Source: Candidatus Methanophagales archaeon
GTDB lineage: Archaea; Halobacteriota; Syntropharchaeia; Alkanophagales; Methanospirareceae
Length of the DNA stretch: 7,086 nt
Assembly: GCA_021159475.1 (NCBI GenBank)
Contig: JAGGRS010000105.1
Coordinates: 1 to 7,086, forward strand
Reading direction: 5' to 3'
Within the stretch, counting starts at the first letter, position 1, and the number at the start of each line of letters is the position of its first letter. Positions 1 to 5,965 of the stretch are shown in pieces. The notes below the pieces were generated by a model. The model saw only the letters and a list, made by a program, of their open reading frames with translations. It was not told the DNA's origin and made no database searches. The position numbers and the translations under genes were made by a program.

Positions 1-405
1 GATTCCGCGGGCTATGACCTTGACCAGAAGCTGATAGGGAAAGAAGCAAGTGTAAGTGTAGAGGAGATAGTAAGCGAGTTATTAAAGGAGGAGGAATGGC
101 GGCAGGTGCTGTCGAGCCTCGTTGTTTGCTTCTTTGCCAGGAAAGTATATACACCCGATGTAACACAGAAGGCACTGAAAGCATTGGGGATAGGGCGAAA
201 TAAGGAATGGACAGAGGACGACTTGAGAGCGCTTGGAAGAGAGATACATCGTGCAAAAATGAATTTCAAGTTCAGAGAGGGATTTGATATTAAGAAGTTG
301 CGCATACCACACCGCATTTTGGAAGTGCCAACCGCAAACGGGATGCTGAAAGAAGAAGAGTTAAGGGAAGCGCTCGCTATCTACGAGAGGATGGTGCGTG
401 CCTGA
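1..405 (+). CDS. Aldehyde:ferredoxin oxidoreductase family protein, C-terminal part (5'-truncated by window edge)
   Basis: The reading frame is open from base 1 to the TGA at 403-405, giving 134 residues and no start, so the gene begins upstream. Family members are tungsten (or molybdenum) bis-pterin enzymes with one [4Fe-4S] cluster that oxidise aldehydes with ferredoxin, probably in the cytosol. The visible part matches the family's C-terminal domain: a Cys at codon 43 (bases 127-129), in the place of the last cluster ligand, is followed by a helical stretch, then GREIHRAKMNFKFREGF (like the family's R-x-FN-x-REG segment), then IPHRILEVP and a closing helix ending YERMVRA. An internal GTG at 106 could be read as a start, but the uninterrupted upstream frame encodes plausible AOR sequence, so it is not one. 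Oddity: the usual DxxGLC motif before the Cys reads SSLVVC, so the Asp is missing. Substrate cannot be assigned. The gene converges on thiL with 20 bases between the stops. Confidence 0.8.
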   Translation, partial: DSAGYDLDQKLIGKEASVSVEEIVSELLKEEEWRQVLSSLVVCFFARKVYTPDVTQKALKALGIGRNKEWTEDDLRALGREIHRAKMNFKFREGFDIKKLRIPHRILEVPTANGMLKEEELREALAIYERMVRA

Positions 406-425
406 GCGCAAATATACGTATCGTC

Positions 426-1415
426 TCAGAAATGTTGATAGCCCTTTATAGCTATCGCTTCCATGCGTGAGCCTTCTCTGAAGTATATACCCGCTTCCTG
501 CGGCATTACCCTGCCTATGATACTCATATCCACCTCTTTCCGCAGCCGCTTCAGCTCCGATTCGCTGATTCCGGCATCGAGCGTAAAGAGCAGTTCATAG
601 TCGCCACCATAATAGATGGCAAGTTCTAACGGGACTTCAGCACTTGATACGGGCACTTCCTCTTTATATAACTCGAACCCCACATGACTACGGCGCCCCA
701 GTTCCGCAAGTGAAAGTGCAAGTCCATCACTTATATCAATCATGGATGTGACCATACCGGACTCAGCGAGGATTATTCCCTCATTTACACGCGGTATGGG
801 CTGAAACAGTGCTCGCTTCGCCGCTGCTTCAATCTCTTCCGAAAATCTTATACCCTCTTCTATCATCTTCAAGCCCACTGCGGCATTTCCCAAGCGCCCT
901 GTCACACCGAGGAGGTCGCCAACCCTGGCAGTGGACCTCTTCACCGGTTTGTTCACGAAGCCCAGGCACGTGCCCGTCAGGACAAGTTCTTTGCTCCTTG
1001 TTACATCACCACCAACCACAACGACATTATATGCGGATGCACATGCCTTTATCCCGGCTATAAGCGCATCTAAAAAATCCGTATCCGTATGCCCTGGAAT
1101 GCCCATTGCGATAACGAATGCAAACGGGTGAGCGCCCATCGCCGCTATGTCGCTCAGGTTCACAGCAACCGCACTCCAGCCCATCTGGAACGGTGAGATG
1201 CCACGCGGGAAGTGTGTAGACCGCTGGACTGTGTCGGTGGTAACAACGAGGTAGCGGTAGCCTGCACTCGCGCTCTCAAGGTCCATAACCGCGCAGTCAT
1301 CTTCTCCCGCACCCACTCTTACAGCTTCACTGCTCGCTTTAAATCGTTTGGCTATTCGTTCTACCAATCCCGTTTCGCCAAGTTCTTCTATAAACTGCTT
1401 ATGCCCGTTTCGCAT
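426..1415 (-). CDS. thiL: Thiamine-monophosphate kinase ThiL
   Basis: The 329-residue product matches the usual ThiL length. ThiL phosphorylates thiamine monophosphate with ATP to give thiamine diphosphate, the last step of cofactor synthesis, in the cytosol. Family signatures appear in order: ELGETGLVERI near the N-terminus (11-21), the acidic metal/nucleotide motif GEDDCAV (37-43), TTDT (59-62), a glycine-rich dimer-fold helix with VNLSDIAAMGA (85-95), VGGDVTRS (134-141), IDISDGLALSL (226-236) and YGGDYELLF (269-277), which is typical of ThiL. The ATG at 1413-1415 leaves about ten residues before the conserved start. No strong ribosome-binding site precedes it, so a leaderless transcript is possible. 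It is convergent with the AOR-family gene and divergent from the DUF35 gene, so it is probably transcribed alone. Among PurM-fold relatives (HypE, SelD, PurM, PurL), the ISDGL and GGDYELLF motifs favour ThiL. Confidence 0.95.
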   Translation of the reverse strand: MRNGHKQFIEELGETGLVERIAKRFKASSEAVRVGAGEDDCAVMDLESASAGYRYLVVTTDTVQRSTHFPRGISPFQMGWSAVAVNLSDIAAMGAHPFAFVIAMGIPGHTDTDFLDALIAGIKACASAYNVVVVGGDVTRSKELVLTGTCLGFVNKPVKRSTARVGDLLGVTGRLGNAAVGLKMIEEGIRFSEEIEAAAKRALFQPIPRVNEGIILAESGMVTSMIDISDGLALSLAELGRRSHVGFELYKEEVPVSSAEVPLELAIYYGGDYELLFTLDAGISESELKRLRKEVDMSIIGRVMPQEAGIYFREGSRMEAIAIKGYQHF

Positions 1416-1435
1416 GGCTCTTAGCTTTATCTCTG

Positions 1436-1447
1436 CACCCTATATGT
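1436..1447 (-). promoter_or_regulatory. Candidate TATA element for thiL
   Basis: Read on the minus strand, the spacer contains ACATACATATAG-like sequence, centred about 29 bases before the thiL ATG. Archaeal transcription usually begins about 25 bases downstream of the TATA centre, which would place the start at or a few bases before the ATG and agrees with the lack of a clear ribosome-binding site. This rests on base composition and spacing only. Confidence 0.3.
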
Positions 1448-1491
1448 ATGTTCGCTCATCATAACCATCAGCCATTTTCTTTCTACTAATT

Positions 1492-1507
1492 AAGGAAAAT
1501 AATATAG
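1492..1507 (+). promoter_or_regulatory. Candidate BRE/TATA promoter for the DUF35 gene
   Basis: A purine-rich AAGGAAA (BRE-like, 1492-1498) runs straight into ATAATATA (1499-1506). This would start transcription near 1528-1532 and give a leader of about 30 bases containing the AGGAG ribosome-binding site at 1545-1549, nine bases before the ATG. A second similar TATA-like segment lies in the adjacent repeat copy at 1522-1535 and cannot be excluded as the true element. Confidence 0.35.
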
Positions 1508-1547
1508 ATATAGACAGCAGGAATATAGATATAGAATAGATAGCAGG
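1501..1547. repeat. Degenerate two-copy tandem repeat in the DUF35 leader
   Basis: The 14-base unit AATATAGATATAGA occurs at 1501-1514 and again at 1522-1535, 21 bases apart. Each copy is followed by an AGCAGG end (1516-1521 and 1542-1547); the second copy has a short extra ATAGAT-type insertion. It therefore looks like a duplication of about 21 bases with later slippage. The repeat lies between the candidate promoter and the ribosome-binding site, and the second AGCAGG contributes to that site. Confidence 0.7.
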
Positions 1548-1558
1548 AGCAAAGAGAG

Positions 1559-1963
1559 ATGGCATCAACGGCGAAATTCTGGCGTGAGCAGGCAGCGCGT
1601 TATAACTTAGAGGGCACGCGATGCCTGAACTGTGGCAGCTTCTTCTTCCCGCCCCGAACGCTATGCCCGAAATGCAGGCGAAAGGGTGAGATTGTGCCCT
1701 ATAAGTTTAAAGGCACGGGAGAGGTGGTCACTTACACGACCGTCCACCAGGCTCCACGGAATCTCAATCGTCAGATACCATACAACTTAGCGATAATCAG
1801 GCTTGATGAGGGCGCACAGCTACTTTCTGAAGTGATATGCAAGCCCGAGGAGATGCATACAGGGATGCGCGTCCGGGCGGTGTTCAGGAGATTGGGTGAA
1901 GAAGGAGAGCGTGGTATAATCTATTACGGCACGAAGTTCGTGCCCGCTAACGCACAAACTTAA
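1559..1963 (+). CDS. Zn-ribbon/OB-fold protein of the DUF35 family
   Basis: This 134-residue protein has the two-part DUF35 layout. A short N-terminal helix (about 4-17) leads into a rubredoxin-like zinc ribbon with C22-x2-C25 and C36-x2-C39. The OB-fold follows, from about 48 to 129 (GTGEVVTYTTVHQAP, PYNLAIIRLDEGAQLLSEV, MRVRAVFRR), and the protein ends with the family's IIYYGTKFVP. In other archaea, DUF35 proteins bind acetyl-CoA thiolase and HMG-CoA synthase and help pass the CoA-linked intermediate between them in mevalonate synthesis; others serve related acyl-CoA enzymes. Neither partner is encoded here, so the role is inferred from the family only. The ATG is supported by AGGAG at 1545-1549. 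The last 17 bases overlap the 3' end of mcm on the other strand. All four zinc ligands are present, so there is no sign of decay. Confidence 0.88.
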   Translation: MASTAKFWREQAARYNLEGTRCLNCGSFFFPPRTLCPKCRRKGEIVPYKFKGTGEVVTYTTVHQAPRNLNRQIPYNLAIIRLDEGAQLLSEVICKPEEMHTGMRVRAVFRRLGEEGERGIIYYGTKFVPANAQT

Positions 1964-4058
1964 TGATACCACTTGATGGAGAGAAGAGGATACCATCGCG
2001 TTTCATCACCTCTATTATCTCTTCTGCCTTCTCTCGCTCCATTCCCTCCTCCTCTGCGAGGTCAAGCACCTCCTCCAGCGGCACTTCATCCCCATACTCG
2101 CGCTCCAGGTCCTTTATTATCTCCCTTATTGACCTCGCCCGGTCTCTTTTGGTCTTCGATATGCCCACAGTGACCCAATCGGTATCGAGCCTGCCGGTCT
2201 CAGGGTCAACGAAGACGCGCTTCAGGCAGTAAGTGACGATATTAATCACGCGGTCGGCATCTTCCTCAGTTATTTCATCGCTCAATCGCGCCCTCGCCCT
2301 CGCCTCGCCGAGTCGAATCAGCGCCTCTAATTGCCGCGCGGTTACTGGAATCGGGGCATCCTCATCTTCATAGCCCTGCCTGCGTAGTCCGATATAGAAC
2401 TCAAGGAATCTCCGCCTCGCTCCTTCCGTCATCACCGGGAACACATTCCGCTTGCTCCATGCTACGTATTTTCTTAGCAGGTCGCTCTCAATAGGGGGCT
2501 TCATAGCCGCCACTGCACGCTCGAAATGCTCTCGCTCGGCTACATTTATTTTGCTCACATTCTTAGCCCGTGCGAGTAGCTCGCCCGCATAATGCGTCTC
2601 GATTATGTGTTCGGCGGTCTTCGTGTCTGTCTCCTCATTCGGTCTATCCATCATGGTGAATATGAGGTCGAACCGCGATAGGAGCGTGGGTGGCATATTT
2701 ATCTGTTCCGCAATAGGGGTGTACTTATCAAATCGCCCATATTTGGGGTTCGCAGCGGCTAAAAGCCCGCAGCGGGAGTTCAAACGCGCCATTATACCCG
2801 CTTTCGCTACTGATACCGTTTGCTGCTCCATCGCTTCGTGGAGTGCGTCCCTATCCTCTTTTCTCATCTTGTCTATCTCATCCACCGCTGCTATGCCCTT
2901 GTCCGCGAGCACCAGCGCTCCCGCCTCTAAGGTCCATCGCCCCTCGCCGAACTCATCTTTCACTGCCGCTGCGGTCAGTCCAGCAGAAGTGCTGCTCTTA
3001 CCGCCGGTATACAAGCCCCTGGGTGCTAACCTCACGAGATACGTCAGTAATTGACTCTTCGCCACACCCGGGTCACCAACGAGCAGTACATGTATATCAC
3101 CACGCACTCGCGTCTCGTCCGGCAGCTCCTTCGGCACGCCAGCGAACAACTGGAGGACCATCGCCTCTTTTATCTCCTCATAGCCATAAATAGAGGGTGC
3201 GATACTCCTTATCAGCTTCTCGTAAACGTCTGGCTGATTCTTCAGCTCCATTATCCTCCGTTCATCCTCCTCCGTTATCTTTATCTCCTCAAACTCCTCC
3301 TCCTTGTGCTCCAGTGAGTTACCCTCAAGATAGATATCAAAGAAAGGTGTCTTTCCGAACCTGGTGGTCCGCTGATAAGACCTGAGAATGCCGGTAATAA
3401 TGACACGGTCGCCCGGTGTGACAACACCGGTGATGTCATCCTCGAGATAGACATCTATTGCCTGTGGCAATTCGCCGCCACGCAGTTCCTCCGGCGACTC
3501 CTGAAGTTGTATCTTCTGCGCATTTACAAATTTACACTGCTCGAGCAGGAGCTTGAAGTGCTGTGCCTTCCTGCCACACCCGCCACTCTCCTGGTCGCAC
3601 TCCACCGGCTCTTTGAACTGCCGCCCGCTCTGCTCCACCGAGAACACGTGGTGACAGTATGGGCATTCAAATACCGCTTCCACCACCTTCGGACGCACCT
3701 CTGTGGCTTTTGTCACCAATCCTTCTATACTCACGAGCTTTCCTATATCCTCGCTCCTGATATCGCGGATTTTCAGCCTTCTCGGCACCTTTATTATGCG
3801 GAAGTTCGCCTCATCGAGTGTGACTCCGGTTGGGGTATCAATGGTTCGTAATGCCCTCGTTGCCGCATTAATAGCGACATCAGGACTTTCCAGCACCATA
3901 TCTGCGAGATTCGGGTCGTAAAGGTCCATATCAGTGAACTTAACGAGCAAACTCCGCTTCTCCGGATAGTAATTCGAGAGTTCTACAAGCTCATCCCAGC
4001 AATATCGTTTCAGAAAGTCCTCCCATCTCTCTGTTGCAAGGTCAATCTCCTGTGCCAT
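1947..4058 (-). CDS. mcm: Archaeal replicative DNA helicase MCM
   Basis: The 703-residue product has the full archaeal MCM architecture. MCM forms a ring that unwinds DNA 3' to 5' at the replication fork using ATP. The N-terminal part (about 1-255) has an A domain, an OB-fold (LVSIEGLVTKATEVRPKV, 108-125) and a zinc site with C132, C135, C154 and C161. The AAA+ core shows Walker A GDPGVAKS (328-335, Lys334), a helix-2 insert around 366-380, Walker B with D393-E394, a presensor hairpin near 412-425, sensor 1 Asn437 in AANPKYG, the arginine finger in LLSRFD (459-464, Arg462) and a sensor-2 region near VTARQLEALIRL (572-583). A winged-helix domain occupies about 640-703. It contains no intein and all key residues are present. 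The start ATG (4056-4058) is followed by the usual helical A domain; the ribosome-binding site is weak. It is transcribed alone, divergent from the HAD operon. Confidence 0.97.
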   Translation of the reverse strand: MAQEIDLATERWEDFLKRYCWDELVELSNYYPEKRSLLVKFTDMDLYDPNLADMVLESPDVAINAATRALRTIDTPTGVTLDEANFRIIKVPRRLKIRDIRSEDIGKLVSIEGLVTKATEVRPKVVEAVFECPYCHHVFSVEQSGRQFKEPVECDQESGGCGRKAQHFKLLLEQCKFVNAQKIQLQESPEELRGGELPQAIDVYLEDDITGVVTPGDRVIITGILRSYQRTTRFGKTPFFDIYLEGNSLEHKEEEFEEIKITEEDERRIMELKNQPDVYEKLIRSIAPSIYGYEEIKEAMVLQLFAGVPKELPDETRVRGDIHVLLVGDPGVAKSQLLTYLVRLAPRGLYTGGKSSTSAGLTAAAVKDEFGEGRWTLEAGALVLADKGIAAVDEIDKMRKEDRDALHEAMEQQTVSVAKAGIMARLNSRCGLLAAANPKYGRFDKYTPIAEQINMPPTLLSRFDLIFTMMDRPNEETDTKTAEHIIETHYAGELLARAKNVSKINVAEREHFERAVAAMKPPIESDLLRKYVAWSKRNVFPVMTEGARRRFLEFYIGLRRQGYEDEDAPIPVTARQLEALIRLGEARARARLSDEITEEDADRVINIVTYCLKRVFVDPETGRLDTDWVTVGISKTKRDRARSIREIIKDLEREYGDEVPLEEVLDLAEEEGMEREKAEEIIEVMKRDGILFSPSSGIIKFVR

Positions 4059-4085
4059 CGCTCATCGCCCCATACTCACCTATAT

Positions 4086-4097
4086 CCATATATTAAC
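4086..4097 (-). promoter_or_regulatory. Candidate TATA element for mcm
   Basis: On the minus strand the spacer reads GTTAATATATGG, preceded by the purine-rich GTGAA as a possible BRE. It lies about 28-39 bases before the mcm ATG, which predicts a very short leader of roughly ten bases. It partly coincides with one copy of the ATTAACTT direct repeat, so a protein bound there would block this promoter. The assignment rests on sequence resemblance and spacing alone. Confidence 0.4.
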
Positions 4098-4116
4098 TTC
4101 ACACATAAATTAACTT
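4092..4116. repeat. 8-base direct repeat ATTAACTT in the mcm/HAD divergent spacer
   Basis: ATTAACTT occurs at 4092-4099 and at 4109-4116, 17 bases apart. The first copy overlaps the mcm TATA-like element and the second lies 13 bases before the start codon of the HAD gene. In so AT-rich and short a spacer this could be chance; an operator for a shared regulator is a possible reading. Confidence 0.4.
4101..4113 (+). promoter_or_regulatory. Weak candidate promoter for the HAD-MMP2-CofH unit
   Basis: ACACATAAATTAA, 17-29 bases before the ATG at 4130, is the only TATA-like stretch on this strand close to the gene; the ATATCCATATATTAA stretch further upstream (4082-4096) is an alternative. The region before the ATG (GAGATGATG, 4118-4126) is only a weak ribosome-binding site. 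Which element is used cannot be settled from sequence. Confidence 0.25.
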
Positions 4117-4129
4117 AGAGATGATGTAA

Positions 4130-4951
4130 ATGCGGGAATTAGCGGTAGTATTTGACGGTGCAGGTGTTCTTTATGCGCCGTTCAGAATAATAAAGGACAT
4201 CAATAGGGGGATAACGAAGCGGAGCAGAGTGTCGGGGTTGAGCTGCACGGACAGGTTGGAGAGGGGCGCAATGGCGATATTGAAGACGCGATACGACGAG
4301 ACATTAGCGAAAGAAGAGGATTCAAAGTTGTTGTCAGAGGTGATGAAGGCGAAGAAAATAGAAATTAGGGTGGTATATAAGAGAGAAGGGATAGATGATG
4401 AAGAAGTGCTGGAAACAATATTGAACGATAGGCGCATCAAGTTGAGGGACGTGCATGAAACGATGGGGTTTTTAATGAAGTGTGACATTTTACCGGTAGT
4501 AGGGATAGCTTTGATAGTGGAGATGGCGAGCAAAACGATAAGATATTTAATAGCGGGGGGTATAAAATTCTTCCCGGGGACTCGCAAGCTCCTGAAGGAA
4601 TTGAGTCAGATGGGTTGTGCGGTATTTGTAGCATCGGGAGACAGGATAGAACCTGAGGAGATATCGGTATATCTGCCGGAGGTTCCCCTGGAGAATATCT
4701 TTGGCATGATGACCCCTGAGGACAAGCGTGATCTGGTGAGGAAGTTGAAAGACCGGCATAGAGTGATAATGGTTGGTGATGACAGGAACGACTATCTCGC
4801 ATTTTGTGAATCTGATATAGCGGTATTGTCCTTACAGGAGGCTGCGGATAGACCTGGCGAGATTTTTGATGTTGCTGATTTCAGAATAAACAATATAGAG
4901 GAGGTAAAAGGGATAATAGAGGAGATGGAGGCGCACAAATGCGGGATATGA
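4130..4951 (+). CDS. HAD-superfamily protein resembling a soluble P-type-ATPase catalytic domain
   Basis: The 273-residue protein carries the four HAD motifs. Motif I is VVFDGAGVL with the nucleophile Asp9. Motif II is FVASGD (Ser169). Motif III is Lys199 in TPEDKRDLVRKL. Motif IV is MVGDDRNDYLAF (Asp217, Asp218, Asp221). Motifs III and IV resemble the P domain of P-type ATPases and their soluble archaeal relatives. As in P-type ATPases (DKTGTL), the second Asp of the phosphatase DxD motif is absent; Ala11 stands there. That would weaken or alter phosphatase activity, because this Asp normally acts as acid/base. Residues about 20-140 form an insert unlike the ATPase nucleotide domain, and I do not recognise it. 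A hydrophobic patch at 122-143 is broken by charged residues, so the protein is probably cytosolic. The substrate is unknown. Its 3' end overlaps the MMP2 gene by 13 bases, so the two are likely translated from one transcript. Confidence 0.82.
   Translation: MRELAVVFDGAGVLYAPFRIIKDINRGITKRSRVSGLSCTDRLERGAMAILKTRYDETLAKEEDSKLLSEVMKAKKIEIRVVYKREGIDDEEVLETILNDRRIKLRDVHETMGFLMKCDILPVVGIALIVEMASKTIRYLIAGGIKFFPGTRKLLKELSQMGCAVFVASGDRIEPEEISVYLPEVPLENIFGMMTPEDKRDLVRKLKDRHRVIMVGDDRNDYLAFCESDIAVLSLQEAADRPGEIFDVADFRINNIEEVKGIIEEMEAHKCGI
4927..4931 (+). promoter_or_regulatory. Ribosome-binding site of the MMP2 gene, inside the HAD gene
   Basis: GGAGG ends seven bases before the ATG at 4939, good spacing for an archaeal Shine-Dalgarno site. 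An alternative ATG at 4948 would give an ATGA stop-start overlap with the HAD gene but would sit 16 bases from this site. The site therefore favours 4939 as the start. Confidence 0.6.
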
Positions 4952-5937
4952 ATCTGGAGTCCCTGGCTGCGGAACTCAGGAACTTTGAAGGAGTGAAGCG
5001 TAAGAGAGGTATAAGAGACCTCGTGGAGATACTTGGGACTGCAGATAGGGTGGGTAGTAAGACGATAGCGGGGTTTGGAGAGGATGCGGCGGTGCTCAGA
5101 GTGGACGATGACAATTTTATTCTGCTCGCGGTGGATGGGATATGGGGTAAATTATTGAATGCAGACCCATGGTGGGCAGGTTATTGCGCAGTGCTCGTGA
5201 ATGTGAACGATATAGCGGCGATGGGCGGTACTGCACTGGCGATGGTGAATCTGACCTCAACGCAGAAGAGGCATATATGTGCGGAATTGGGCAGAGGGAT
5301 GCAGGATGGCGTGAAGAAGTTCGGCGTGCCTATGGTGGGCGGGCATCTACACCCTGATACTTCATACGATGCGCTTGATGTCGGGATTGTCGGGACTGTG
5401 AAGCGTGACAATGTGATATTCTCAAGTGGAGCGAAGCCGGGTGATAAAATAGTTGTGGCGATTGACCTCGATGGTAGGATATATCCGAAATACAACCTTG
5501 CATGGGACAACACGACGAGGAAGTCAGCAGCTGCGATAAAGAGGCAATTGGATACGATGGTGGAGATAGGGGAGAAGAGGCTCGCAACTGCCGGTAAGGA
5601 CATAAGCAATCCCGGCACGCTTGGCACCCTGGGGATGTTGCTTGAGTCCTCGGGTGTGGGTGCGCGAGTGGAACTGGAGAAGATACCGAGACCTGATACC
5701 GAGGAAGTGCCAATTTCTATTGCACACTGGCTAAAGATGTATCCGGGTACGGGATTTGTATTAACGGTGGAGGATGCGGAGAGGGGCGCGGAATGCATAA
5801 ATATATTTGAGGATGCGGGTATAACAGCCTCTATGGTCGGGGAGATAGATGCGAGTAAGAAGCTGATGATAGAAGATGGTGCGGATAAGGCAACGGTATT
5901 TGACCTCAGCAAGGAGATAATAACGGGGATAAAGTAA
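4939..5937 (+). CDS. mmp2: Methanogenesis marker protein 2 (AIR synthase/PurM-fold family)
   Basis: The 332-residue protein belongs to the PurM/ThiL/HypE/SelD fold, whose members usually activate a substrate with ATP. It shows AGFGEDAAVL (44-53), AVDGIWGKL (64-72), VNVNDIAAMGG (87-97), MVGGHLHPD (132-140), KDISNPGTLGTLGMLLE (220-236) and MYPGTGF (267-273). The HLHPD and SNPGTLGTLGMLLE segments and overall length fit the methanogenesis marker 2 family, found in methanogens and relatives. They differ from ThiL (ISDGL, GGDYELLF) and from HypE and SelD. The exact reaction is not established; an ATP-dependent activation step linked to a methanogenic cofactor or enzyme is a fold-based inference. 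GGAGG supports the ATG at 4939. Starting at the in-frame ATG at 4948 would drop three residues and begin MNLESLAAELRNFEGV, which also looks natural. The gene overlaps the HAD gene and is 28 bases from cofH. Confidence 0.88.
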   Translation: MRDMNLESLAAELRNFEGVKRKRGIRDLVEILGTADRVGSKTIAGFGEDAAVLRVDDDNFILLAVDGIWGKLLNADPWWAGYCAVLVNVNDIAAMGGTALAMVNLTSTQKRHICAELGRGMQDGVKKFGVPMVGGHLHPDTSYDALDVGIVGTVKRDNVIFSSGAKPGDKIVVAIDLDGRIYPKYNLAWDNTTRKSAAAIKRQLDTMVEIGEKRLATAGKDISNPGTLGTLGMLLESSGVGARVELEKIPRPDTEEVPISIAHWLKMYPGTGFVLTVEDAERGAECINIFEDAGITASMVGEIDASKKLMIEDGADKATVFDLSKEIITGIK

Positions 5938-5965
5938 AAGTAAGTGGAATATCAGATTCAGATGG

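Noticed and set aside
406..425. Possible terminator between the convergent AOR-family and thiL genes.
   Set aside because: The 20 bases hold neither a T-run nor a convincing hairpin.
1416..1558. Search for a small RNA, tRNA or CRISPR-like array in the largest intergenic gap.
   Set aside because: The only repetition is the two-copy AT-rich duplication without regular spacers. No cloverleaf or stable GC-rich stem was seen, so promoter DNA explains it better.
2605..3054. A 149-residue plus-strand frame opposite mcm.
   Set aside because: It lies entirely over the MCM AAA+ core and has Ser/Ala-rich composition typical of an antisense shadow; no independent ribosome-binding site or motif.
4130..4951. 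Idea that the HAD gene is a broken P-type ATPase transporter.
   Set aside because: It has its own start, no membrane segments, an intact set of motifs in a compact 273-residue frame and translational coupling to the next gene, so it is a self-contained soluble protein.
5181..5912. A 243-residue minus-strand frame opposite the MMP2 gene.
   Set aside because: It is antisense to a well-recognised protein, is rich in Ser/Pro/Ile as shadow frames of purine-rich genes are, and shows no domain.
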